The position numbers and the translations under genes were made by a program. 64,000 nucleotides of DNA, from contig NZ_JARXXU010000001.1 of the NCBI RefSeq assembly GCF_029894165.1, positions 1-64,000 of the forward strand, read 5' to 3'. Source of the stretch: Aurantimicrobium minutum. GTDB lineage: Bacteria; Actinomycetota; Actinomycetes; Actinomycetales; Microbacteriaceae. Positions 37,728-44,875 of the stretch are shown piece after piece; within the stretch, counting starts at the first letter, position 1; each line of letters begins with the position of its first letter. The notes under the pieces were generated by a model that saw only the letters and a program-made list of their open reading frames with translations, did no database searches and was not told the DNA's origin.

Positions 37728-38348
37728 ATGCGTTTACAGCACCCCCTTGAAATAGTCACACCCACGCTCGATGGGGACGTATTGGCCGTGCTTGCAGGCG
37801 CACAAGAGTGGTTTGCTGTGCACACTATCAATGCACTAATCCCGGGGCGCTCTGACGAAGGCATTAGAAAAACTCTCAAGAGATTAATCTCTGTTGGCAT
37901 TGTTGAAGAACTTTCTGTGAGCAGAGCTCACCTCTACAGACTGAACCGAGAACATCTCGGGGCAGAGCTAATCGTGCAGCTGGCTTCTCTCAAACACGTC
38001 TTCTTCGCACGACTCCACAATGAGATGAGTCAGTGGGACATCCCGCCGATTTTTGCGTGCATCTTTGGTTCCGCAGCTCGAGACCAAATGTCGACTGGAA
38101 GCGATGTTGATCTTTTTGTGATTCAACCCGACAAAACCTCATCAACGCAATGGGATGCCCAAGTTCTTGAGCTGACTGCGCACGCCACCCTGTGGATTGG
38201 ATCGGAGGTCCGTCCATTGTTATACACAGAAAGTGAAATTCGACGTCTCGGATCAGCTGAACCTGTGTTTGAATTCATCGCGAAGGAAGGCATTCATGTG
38301 TGTGGCGAACGGCAATCTTTTCTGAACCTAATGAAGGAGAGACAATGA
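37728..38348 (+). CDS. MNT-type nucleotidyltransferase with N-terminal winged helix (antitoxin-like)
   Basis: 206 residues. Residues about 15-75 look like a winged helix-turn-helix (WFAVHTINALIPGRSDEGIRKTLKRL in part). Residues 108-175 are a minimal nucleotidyltransferase: FGSAARDQMSTGSDVDLFV has the G114-S115 and D126-x-D128 metal motif. In HEPN/MNT type VII systems the MNT protein adenylylates the HEPN toxin, and here the helix-turn-helix could bind the upstream palindrome. I use the ATG at 37728 (GGAG just upstream) rather than a TTG ten codons earlier, which lies inside the palindrome. The stop overlaps the next start (ATGA). Confidence 0.82.
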   Translation: MRLQHPLEIVTPTLDGDVLAVLAGAQEWFAVHTINALIPGRSDEGIRKTLKRLISVGIVEELSVSRAHLYRLNREHLGAELIVQLASLKHVFFARLHNEMSQWDIPPIFACIFGSAARDQMSTGSDVDLFVIQPDKTSSTQWDAQVLELTAHATLWIGSEVRPLLYTESEIRRLGSAEPVFEFIAKEGIHVCGERQSFLNLMKERQ

Positions 38349-38731
38349 ACCCCCAAGTTGTTGATCCCACATTCAAAATTGGTCGTCTACAGAAAGCGCG
38401 CGAATTTGCTGAGACTGCCGCCGTCTTATTTGATGACGCAACGAGAAATTCAGACCATGGAGATGTCTACGTCACGATGGCGATTCATTCGGGTATTGCC
38501 TCGTCAGATGTTATTTGCGCAACCAAACTAGGTGAATATTCCGCAGCAGACTCTCATGCAGCGGCTGTTGCCTTGTTAAAGAAAGCGGACTCGACTGCCG
38601 CATCACTACTGAGCAAGTTGCTGAACATGAAAACTAAGTCTGCGTATGGTCATCGTGCAGTAAATGGATCTGAAGTGCGGACAGCTGAAAGCGCGCACAA
38701 AAAATTGCTCGCCCTCGCTGAGCAGGTTTAA
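38345..38731 (+). CDS. HEPN-like protein, partner (possible toxin) of the MNT gene
   Basis: 128 residues, all-helical. The composition and the sequence FAETAAVLFDDATRNSDHGDVYVTMAIHSGIA (described in parts near residues 21-52) match HEPN-domain partners of minimal nucleotidyltransferases. A possible HEPN nuclease motif R-x5-H is R112-H118 near the C terminus; the classic R-x4-6-H spacing is met, but the usual polar residue after R is Thr. The ATG at 38345 overlaps the MNT stop and follows AAGGAGAGA. RNA cleavage or another target is not shown; the pair could also be a stress module without toxicity. Confidence 0.7.
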   Translation: MNPQVVDPTFKIGRLQKAREFAETAAVLFDDATRNSDHGDVYVTMAIHSGIASSDVICATKLGEYSAADSHAAAVALLKKADSTAASLLSKLLNMKTKSAYGHRAVNGSEVRTAESAHKKLLALAEQV

Positions 38732-38739
38732 TCCACCTA

Positions 38740-40239
38740 CTACGTGGTGGGGTTCACAAATCTCAGCGGAACCTCAATGGACACATCGGTTCCACCTTCC
38801 AGGCCGCCATTCCATTCAATGGAGCCGCTGAGTTCACCCTGGATGAGGGTTTTCACAATCTGCGTGCCGAGGCCGTCCCCGATAGCCCCTTCGGGCAAGC
38901 CGGTTCCGTTGTCCACGATGTGGACGGAGAGAACTTCTTCCGTTCGGTTTGCTTCGATGACCACGGTTCCTTCACGTCCTGCCAGGCCGTGTTCCACCGC
39001 ATTGGTGACCAATTCCGTGAGGGCGAGGGCTAGAGGGGTGGCATATTCGCTGGGGAGAACGCCAAAGCTGCCCGTCAAACGAGGGTGCACGGTCGTGCCG
39101 TGAATAGCTGCAACCTCGGCACTGAGCATGAGCACCCGGTTGAATACTTCGTCGAAGTCCACGTTCTGACTTAATCCTTCGGACAGGGTGTCGTGGACCA
39201 CGGCAATAGATGCCACACGGCGCATGGCCTGTGTCAGTGCTTCGCGCGCTTCATCTGACTGGGTTCTCCGGGCCTGAATACGCAGGAGGGACGCCACCGT
39301 CTGCAGATTGTTCTTCACACGGTGGTGAATTTCACGAATCGTGGCGTCCTTAGTAATGAGCTCCATTTCCTGGTGACGCATCTCAGTCACGTCCCGGCAG
39401 AGCACAATGGCACCGGTTCGCTCTCCCAGGTGGCGAATCGGAATGGTGCGCAAGGAAATCGTCACGCCGCGCGCATCGATATCTGCGCGCCAAGGAGCAC
39501 GACCGGTCACGACGACTGGAAGGGACTCGTCCACGTTGATCTTGCCGGTGAGAACTCGGGTCGTGACTTCAGCGAGGCTTTCGCCTTCAAGCTCATCATT
39601 GAAACCCACACGGTTGAAAGCGGAAAGTGCGTTGGGGCTCGCGAAGGTGACCACACCATCCACGTCCAGACGAATCAAACCATCGCTGGCACGGGGTGCT
39701 CCACGCCGGGGGGACGGTGCTGCATCGAGGTCCGGGAAGTCGCCTGAGGCAATCATGTCGAAGAGGTCGTTGGCGCAGGAGTTGAATGTCAGTTCCTGAC
39801 GACTCGGGTTTCTGCTCTCTGACAGGTTGGTGTGGAGAGAGATCACGGCGATGGGATCGGACGGGGCACTGTCTTGTGAGCCCTGCCGAACGCGGCGAAT
39901 GACCGGAACAGCCCGCACGCGCGTCGGGGTTTCTTCATACCAGGCAGGCGAAGAGGACTCGATGATGGACGCAGTTTCATAGGCTTCACTGACTTGGGCT
40001 TTCCACTCGGCCTTGATTTTCTGGCCGACGAAGTCGCGATAAAACAGTGTTGCCGAGCTGGATGGACGCGCATGGGAAACTGCAACGAAAGAACCATCTG
40101 TGGTGGGTGCCCAGAGCACAATGTCCGCAAAGGCAAGGTCAGCAATAAGCTGCCAGTCACCAATGAGCATGTGCAGCCATTCAATATCGGCAGCACTGCC
40201 AATTCCTTGGGCTTCCATGATGTTACTGAGCGTCGACAT
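38740..40239 (-). CDS. pdtaS: Sensor histidine kinase, PdtaS type
   Basis: 499 residues, the length of mycobacterial PdtaS (about 500). A GAF-like N-terminal part (20-165), a PAS-like domain (about 185-285), a HisKA_2 dimerisation helix with HHRVKNN at 305-311, and a HATPase domain with LVTNAVEHGL near 410 and DNGTGLPEGAIGDGLG near 450. No membrane helix, so it is a soluble sensor. PdtaS phosphorylates the RNA-binding antiterminator PdtaR, whose gene is not in this window. Divergent from the hydrolase gene by 17 bases. Near whiB1 in M. tuberculosis as well. Confidence 0.9.
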   Translation of the reverse strand: MSTLSNIMEAQGIGSAADIEWLHMLIGDWQLIADLAFADIVLWAPTTDGSFVAVSHARPSSSATLFYRDFVGQKIKAEWKAQVSEAYETASIIESSSPAWYEETPTRVRAVPVIRRVRQGSQDSAPSDPIAVISLHTNLSESRNPSRQELTFNSCANDLFDMIASGDFPDLDAAPSPRRGAPRASDGLIRLDVDGVVTFASPNALSAFNRVGFNDELEGESLAEVTTRVLTGKINVDESLPVVVTGRAPWRADIDARGVTISLRTIPIRHLGERTGAIVLCRDVTEMRHQEMELITKDATIREIHHRVKNNLQTVASLLRIQARRTQSDEAREALTQAMRRVASIAVVHDTLSEGLSQNVDFDEVFNRVLMLSAEVAAIHGTTVHPRLTGSFGVLPSEYATPLALALTELVTNAVEHGLAGREGTVVIEANRTEEVLSVHIVDNGTGLPEGAIGDGLGTQIVKTLIQGELSGSIEWNGGLEGGTDVSIEVPLRFVNPTT

Positions 40240-40256
40240 ACCTCTAGCCTAGAGTC

Positions 40257-41321
40257 ATGAGTAAATCCTCACCGCGCGAACGCAGACGCCTCTGGCGTTC
40301 ACCGTTCCTGTGGTGGCCTCTCGGAGTTATCTCCGCATTAGTGGTGGTGAGTGTCGTGGTATTCAACGTGAGCCCGTGGCCAAGTGCTCTGATTATTCGC
40401 CAGGTCTTCCAAGACGGCGCGAAGAAGACAGCCGCCATCATGGCGCCCTATGCCCCCACCTCAGGTGTGGAGTCGATATATAACGTGCAATATGGTGACG
40501 GCAAGTTCGAGACCGCAAGCACCTTCACCGAGCTTGATGTGTTTTATCCCACCGGCACCACCGAGCCCCTGGGCACGGTCATCTGGACACACGGTGGGGC
40601 CTGGGTTTCTGGCAATAAATCCAATGACACCGTGTATTTCCAACTTCTTGCGCAGGCTGGATACACCGTCGTGGGGCTGAACTACACCTACGGCCCCGAA
40701 GCGCAGTACCCCACAGCCGTCAACGAACTCAACCAAGCTCATGCATTCCTTCTGGCCAATGCGGAGAAGTACCACATTGATCCAAACCGTATTGTGCTGG
40801 CCGGCGATTCCGCCGGGGCACAATTGAGCAGCCAACTGGCCACACTCATCACGAGCCCTGAGTATGCGCAAGAAGTGGGAATCACCCCAGTATTGAAGCC
40901 CGAACAGCTTCAGGGAGTAGTTCTCAACTCCGGTATCTACGAAGTGACGACCCTGCTGGGCCAGAAAGGCATTCTCGGGTGGGGCGATGACGTTGCCCTC
41001 TGGGCATATACAGGAGATAAGGATCTTCAAAATTCTCCAGCTGTGGCAGAAATGTCCACCATGAACCATGTGACGGCAAACTTTCCAGAGACCTGGATTT
41101 CAGGCGGGAACGCGGACCCTTTGACGAATGGAAACTCAAAGCCGTTCGCTGCGAAATTGCAGTCACTGGGCGTGAACGTCACAGAACTGTTTTGGCCAGC
41201 CGATTACACCCCTGCCTTGCCCCATGAGTATCAGTTCAAGCTCAACCTGGATGCTGCTCAAACTGCCCTGTCATCTACGCTGACTTTTTTGAGCGACCGA
41301 ATCGGCCCGACCGCAAACTAG
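40257..41321 (+). CDS. Membrane-anchored alpha/beta hydrolase
   Basis: 354 residues. One N-terminal helix near 16-38 preceded by basic residues places the enzyme outside, anchored or released. The hydrolase part belongs to the hormone-sensitive lipase group: HGGAW near residue 117 gives the oxyanion hole, GDSAGAQ near 183 carries the nucleophile serine, and the histidine is probably in LPHEYQF near 324. An aspartate in SGGNADPLTNG near 283 is a likely third member. Carboxylester substrates are expected; none can be named. Its last 47 bases overlap the convergent CpaE-like gene. Confidence 0.82.
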   Translation: MSKSSPRERRRLWRSPFLWWPLGVISALVVVSVVVFNVSPWPSALIIRQVFQDGAKKTAAIMAPYAPTSGVESIYNVQYGDGKFETASTFTELDVFYPTGTTEPLGTVIWTHGGAWVSGNKSNDTVYFQLLAQAGYTVVGLNYTYGPEAQYPTAVNELNQAHAFLLANAEKYHIDPNRIVLAGDSAGAQLSSQLATLITSPEYAQEVGITPVLKPEQLQGVVLNSGIYEVTTLLGQKGILGWGDDVALWAYTGDKDLQNSPAVAEMSTMNHVTANFPETWISGGNADPLTNGNSKPFAAKLQSLGVNVTELFWPADYTPALPHEYQFKLNLDAAQTALSSTLTFLSDRIGPTAN

Positions 41322-42129
41322 CTTGCAGGCGCTCGCCGTCGATAGCGGCGGCCAATGCTGTGAAATCTTTTGCTATCGCGGACCCCGTGCCCGCGACTCG
41401 AACCGGTATGCCGGTATGTGCTGCTGACGCTACGGCTTTTTCATCCCAGCGAATCTCAATCGGGTGATGAATACCGGCGTAACGACTCAGAGAAGCCACT
41501 GGATCTGCACTCCCTAGCCGAGTGAGCGCTCCCCGGACCTTGTTGAGCACCACAATGCGCTGCGCTTCTGGGAAATCTTCGAGGAGAACACTATGTGCAC
41601 GGATAAATCTCGCCACCGATACTGCATCTGCCCCCGCTACCTGCACGACCCGTTGAGCAGCTTTCACCACAGTGAGGGTCGCTGCATTGCGCCGAGGGGC
41701 GAACAGATCACTGGTGATTTCTTCATCTGTTTCAAGATTGAATCCCACGTCTGCAACGATGAACTCAAAACTTCCCCCCAAGAATGAGAGCGCAGCTTTG
41801 ATGCGCTCTGCAGAGAGCTCAGGCCATCGATCCGATCTGACAATTCCCGTCAGAACAAGCATTTCTCTGTGTCCGGTTGGCACTCGATGGGACAGCCGCT
41901 CAAGCTCTTCCTCACTCAGACCACCATTGCCGGCCAACCGACACACAGCCGCAAACCCTGCTGCCTCATCGACGATGCCGAGCAGAGGTGCAATGGTGCC
42001 ACCATAGGTGTCGGCGTCAATGAGCAGAACGCGGTGGCCTCGTTCTGCAAGCTCAGCTGCGAGGTTGATCGCCACAGTGGTTCGCCCCGGTGCACCGGTT
42101 GGCCCCCATACCGCCACGAGCTGCGTCAT
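41275..42129 (-). CDS. CpaE/ParA-like ATPase with unusual P-loop
   Basis: 284 residues. The N terminus WGPTGAPGRTTVAINLAAELA corresponds to the deviant Walker A of ParA/MinD proteins, but the usual K-G-G-x-G-K-S/T reads G-P-T-G-A-P-G-R-T-T: both lysines are replaced. LLIDADTYGG near residue 36 and FIVADVGFNLE near 120 are the other ATPase strands. Homologues accompany SAF-domain proteins in actinobacterial tad-pilus-like or secretion loci. No pilin, CpaF or TadB gene is present here. Start overlaps the SAF gene stop (ATGA). ATP binding is uncertain. Confidence 0.75.
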   Translation of the reverse strand: MTQLVAVWGPTGAPGRTTVAINLAAELAERGHRVLLIDADTYGGTIAPLLGIVDEAAGFAAVCRLAGNGGLSEEELERLSHRVPTGHREMLVLTGIVRSDRWPELSAERIKAALSFLGGSFEFIVADVGFNLETDEEITSDLFAPRRNAATLTVVKAAQRVVQVAGADAVSVARFIRAHSVLLEDFPEAQRIVVLNKVRGALTRLGSADPVASLSRYAGIHHPIEIRWDEKAVASAAHTGIPVRVAGTGSAIAKDFTALAAAIDGERLQASLRSGRFGRSKKSA

Positions 42130-42752
42130 GAGGATTTCCCCGTGCGACTCGGAACGAGAGAAATAGCATCGCCGTTGGCTTGCGCTTCCAGCAGTGCAGC
42201 TACTTTGGTATGTGGAACAAGAATCTCCACCTGTGTCTTGCCGGATGACGCGCCCAGTCCCGTCGCTTCTGTGATGTGAGCGATGTGTGCTCCCGAGATA
42301 ATGACCGCTGGTGGGCCAAATACCCCTTGGCCAGCAGCGATGGACGCCCAGACATCCACGGTGGAGCCCTCCGTCGCATCTTCCGGGAGCGGAACATCCA
42401 ACATCACAACCACGGTAGTGGTGGTGACTTGTTGGGCAGTTCCCACCGCGGACAGTGGAACGAGCTCCCCCGCAGCAATCGCTTGCGTAACGACCGAACC
42501 TGCTTTGAGTTCGGTTGCGCCGAGGTAGGCCTGTTGAGACTGCCCTAATTGAACCTCAGTCAGAACAAGGTCTGATTTCTGGAGGACATGACCTGGACTC
42601 AGCGAGGTCGTTGCCACATACACAGCGGTGTTCTGGCCGGCTGCACTCAACAGGGCATAGCCGGCGAGCGCGGAAACGAGAACAATAACGAGGCCAATGA
42701 TGAGTCGCAGATCGAGGCGACGGGTGCGTAAATGAGACATGACAGGCATCAT
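42126..42752 (-). CDS. SAF-domain membrane protein (CpaB/RcpC-like)
   Basis: About 208 residues. One N-terminal membrane helix (LRLIIGLVIVLVSALAGYAL) and then a SAF domain: VATTSLSPGHVLQKSDL near residue 42 and GSVVTQAIAAGELVPLSAV near 85. CpaB-type proteins act at the cell surface in tad pilus assembly and share the SAF fold with antifreeze-like and flagellar chaperone proteins. Several starts are possible (GTG 42788, ATG 42752, 42749, 42740) and none has a strong ribosome site; I use 42752. Translationally coupled with the CpaE-like gene. Confidence 0.7.
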   Translation of the reverse strand: MMPVMSHLRTRRLDLRLIIGLVIVLVSALAGYALLSAAGQNTAVYVATTSLSPGHVLQKSDLVLTEVQLGQSQQAYLGATELKAGSVVTQAIAAGELVPLSAVGTAQQVTTTTVVVMLDVPLPEDATEGSTVDVWASIAAGQGVFGPPAVIISGAHIAHITEATGLGASSGKTQVEILVPHTKVAALLEAQANGDAISLVPSRTGKSS

Positions 42753-42780
42753 GGCGGACGGGTCTGGGAATCTGCGAAAG

Positions 42781-42789
42781 TTATCCACA
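42781..42789 (+). promoter_or_regulatory. Perfect DnaA-box sequence TTATCCACA
   Basis: The nonamer TTATCCACA lies between the divergent SAF-domain gene and the HTH gene. A second perfect copy is at 43743-43751. No dnaA, dnaN or cluster of boxes is nearby, so it is not taken as an origin; DnaA binding as a regulator or titration site is possible. Confidence 0.3.
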
Positions 42790-42838
42790 GATTGAGATTT
42801 CCCGGGTTCTTATCAACTTAATTCTTTACTCTGTGAAT

Positions 42839-43108
42839 ATGAATGAATACGAGTCACAGCTTGGATCTACTGACCGATTCCTCACCGTGGTGGAGACTGC
42901 GGAAATCCTCAAAGTGAACGTCGCCCACGTTCACGAACTGATCGAATCAGGCGAACTCGCTGCATTTAAAGTGGGCACAACAGGCCCTTGGCGTATCGAG
43001 CACGATATTCTCGAGCTCTTCATTGCTGAACAATATGAGCTGTCTCGTCGCTCAGCGATGTGGAACAACTCTGAGATTGCTTCTGCACACAACGTTTTCG
43101 AGCTCTAA
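42839..43108 (+). CDS. Small helix-turn-helix protein (excisionase/BldC-like)
   Basis: 89 residues. LTVVETAEILKVNVAHVHELIESGELAAFKVG followed by WRIEHDILELFI is the winged MerR-like domain used in the excisionase family and in BldC: a helix-turn-helix, then a wing. The typical role is DNA binding as a developmental or metabolic regulator; no phage genes are nearby, so excision is unlikely. The ATG at 42839 and a GTG two codons earlier are equal candidates; no ribosome site is visible and leaderless translation is possible. (The domain is described in parts, positions about 15-65.). Confidence 0.8.
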   Translation: MNEYESQLGSTDRFLTVVETAEILKVNVAHVHELIESGELAAFKVGTTGPWRIEHDILELFIAEQYELSRRSAMWNNSEIASAHNVFEL

Positions 43109-43113
43109 TCCAT

Positions 43114-43701
43114 TCACAGCACTCTGACATAGAGCACATCTTTCAGGGGTAAAACAACGGCTGACTGACCACCAACCTCAATGTGGTCTGCTCCTACCCT
43201 GTCTATCGTGCCGCGATATTTTCCCGCCGAAGTGACAACATCAAGCTGTTTCCGTCTGCGCCCCACATCGCGCAAGACAAAGGCGTAACTCACCTGTGCA
43301 ATCAGACGTGGTCGTGCTGATATGGAATGGAGATCTGCCGCCGACAGAACGTCCACAGATTCCCCCAAACTCGCCTTGTTCTGCTCTGGAGTAAGGACCA
43401 TCGATTCAATTCCCGAGACAGCAATGATTGCGAGGCCAACAAAGTCGTGTGGTTCCAGGATCTGCGCCACGAACCAGTCTTTCCCCACTCGTTCAGGTAA
43501 TAACACCAATGTCACTCCGCCCTTCATTACGACGGTGACGGGGTCACAACCAGCGGCATGTGTAAGTGCAAAAATTCTGTCCCGAATACTCAGCGCACAT
43601 TGCCTCTCCCTTTCCTCGTCATCGAGACGATTTTGCAATTGCGCATCCAGCTCTCGTTCCAGCTGGCTTTCGAGGTCATGAAACAGATTGTCCAAGGTCA
43701 T
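43114..43701 (-). CDS. Conserved actinobacterial protein of unknown function
   Basis: 195 residues. The N terminus is a charged coiled-coil-like stretch (LFHDLESQLERELDAQLQNRL in part, positions 4-25), the rest is mixed alpha/beta ending in a short barrel-like part: RGTIDRVGADHIEV and VVLPLKDVLYVRVL near the C terminus. This resembles the Sm-like or anchoring folds in unknown proteins coded beside Rv3235-like genes, but I cannot name a family. Start at 43701 is preferred to 43752, where the codon would overlap a DnaA-box sequence. Cytoplasmic; no membrane segment. Confidence 0.65.
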   Translation of the reverse strand: MTLDNLFHDLESQLERELDAQLQNRLDDEERERQCALSIRDRIFALTHAAGCDPVTVVMKGGVTLVLLPERVGKDWFVAQILEPHDFVGLAIIAVSGIESMVLTPEQNKASLGESVDVLSAADLHSISARPRLIAQVSYAFVLRDVGRRRKQLDVVTSAGKYRGTIDRVGADHIEVGGQSAVVLPLKDVLYVRVL

Positions 43702-43742
43702 AGTCAGCGACGCTAAAGAGTGAACCTGAGAATCCGCCGGAG

Positions 43743-43751
43743 TTATCCACA
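43743..43751 (+). promoter_or_regulatory. Second perfect DnaA-box sequence TTATCCACA
   Basis: It lies in the 101-base divergent gap between the unknown gene (start 43701, leftward) and the Rv3235-like gene (start 43803, rightward). Same orientation as the copy at 42781, 962 bases away. Perfect 9-mers are expected about once per two windows of this size by chance, so two in the same kilobase and both in divergent gaps is notable but not proof. Confidence 0.3.
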
Positions 43752-43802
43752 TATTTGCTGAGAAGTAGACTATTGGTCTATTTTTCGTGTCAGAGTGTCT
43801 CC

Positions 43803-44228
43803 ATGAAAACCGCTAAAGCCGTCAACACTCGGCTCTCCAGCTTTACTCCTGAGGAATTCTTTGGCCACCAGCCAACGTCCACCGCGGAACTCCCCGACCC
43901 ACAACCATTGGTGGAAAACCTGGCACGCACCGTGATGGAAATCTTGGCAGGATGCAGGGATATCGATCAGATTTCTCGCTGGGTCACTGATGACGTCTAC
44001 AGAAATCTGCTGCAAAGAGTCCACATTTCACGCCGTGCACGCGCGGTGAAGAAACAGGCTGTCATTCGCCCCACATTTGGCCTCGGTAAAACAATCATCA
44101 CCGAACCCTCTGATGGCGCGATTGAAGCAGTGGTGATTATTCATGGCAAAGCACGAACGCGCGCTATTGCGGTTCGGCTCGAGGGTCTAGACGGACGCTG
44201 GCGGGCAACCGCGATTCACGTTCTCTAG
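43803..44228 (+). CDS. Rv3235 family protein
   Basis: 141 residues. NLARTVMEILAGCRDIDQISRWVT in the first half (positions about 38-60), RRARAVKK near 76, and GRARTRAIAVRLEGLDGRWRATAIHVL at the C terminus in near form (here HGKARTRAIAVRLEGL then RWRATAIHVL). The pattern is that of the Rv3235 family of actinobacteria, coded close to secA. Function not known; basic surface suggests nucleic-acid or protein contacts. ATG at 43803; an in-frame start 16 codons upstream is not supported. Confidence 0.8.
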   Translation: MKTAKAVNTRLSSFTPEEFFGHQPTSTAELPDPQPLVENLARTVMEILAGCRDIDQISRWVTDDVYRNLLQRVHISRRARAVKKQAVIRPTFGLGKTIITEPSDGAIEAVVIIHGKARTRAIAVRLEGLDGRWRATAIHVL

Positions 44229-44250
44229 CTCCCCCACTCCAGGTCTGATG

Positions 44251-44832
44251 TTACTTCTCACCCGATGCTGGAACAGAGTCGCCTGATGCAGAGTGTTCTG
44301 AAGCGGACTGATCTGAAGCAGAGTGTGCTGCCACTTCTTTGTTGTAGCGGGTAAACAGCATTCCCACCCGGAATGCCGATTCACTCACAATCATGAGCAG
44401 GCCGACGGTGATGAACAAGCTGACAAAGTAATTGCTGAAGCTCGTGTTCTCAGAGACCGTCTTGACCACCAGCAGGAACACCAGTGCCAAGTATTCTGCG
44501 CCGCTATTGCGCACAACCACGGCCTTTTTCTCAGGCAACGGACGAACCCACATGATGCGTGTGCGGTAACGGGCAAAGAAATAGCCCAGAACAACTCCAA
44601 CAGCTCCTGCAACCCAGTGCCACGTGTCCTTGGTGAGGTCATCCCACAACACGATGCCTATGAAGAGAACTTCGAAGACAGGATCCAAAATGGCAAGCCA
44701 TAACAAGCTCACGTAATGCTTTTTGGGGAGCTGCAGTACTTTCTTGCCGTAATTGCGTGCTCGGAGATCAAAGATCACCATGACCAAAATCAGTGGCGAT
44801 AACCACGCCAACATGATCCAGTCGTTTTCCAT
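44251..44832 (-). CDS. Conserved membrane protein of unknown function
   Basis: 193 residues with hydrophobic segments near 6-22, 45-62, 70-90, 108-125 and 132-150. The C-terminal tail (about 170-193) is a low-complexity Ser/Ala/Glu repeat with the unit SAS-D/E repeated: SASDQSASEHSASGDS. The tail is probably cytoplasmic or external and disordered. Gene sits between the Rv3235-like gene (convergent) and secA (same strand, 43 bases). No family named. Confidence 0.65.
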   Translation of the reverse strand: MENDWIMLAWLSPLILVMVIFDLRARNYGKKVLQLPKKHYVSLLWLAILDPVFEVLFIGIVLWDDLTKDTWHWVAGAVGVVLGYFFARYRTRIMWVRPLPEKKAVVVRNSGAEYLALVFLLVVKTVSENTSFSNYFVSLFITVGLLMIVSESAFRVGMLFTRYNKEVAAHSASDQSASEHSASGDSVPASGEK

Positions 44833-44875
44833 GAGAAAAGCTTAGACCGACCAGTTGTCTCCGAAAGAAGAGAAA

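Noticed and set aside
42839-43108. Prophage excisionase
   Set aside because: The domain fits, but there is no integrase, attachment repeat or phage gene nearby; a BldC-like regulator is more likely.
42781-43751. Possible replication origin suggested by two DnaA boxes
   Set aside because: Only two boxes, no dnaA/dnaN/gyrB neighbours and no AT-rich unwinding stretch with repeated sequence.
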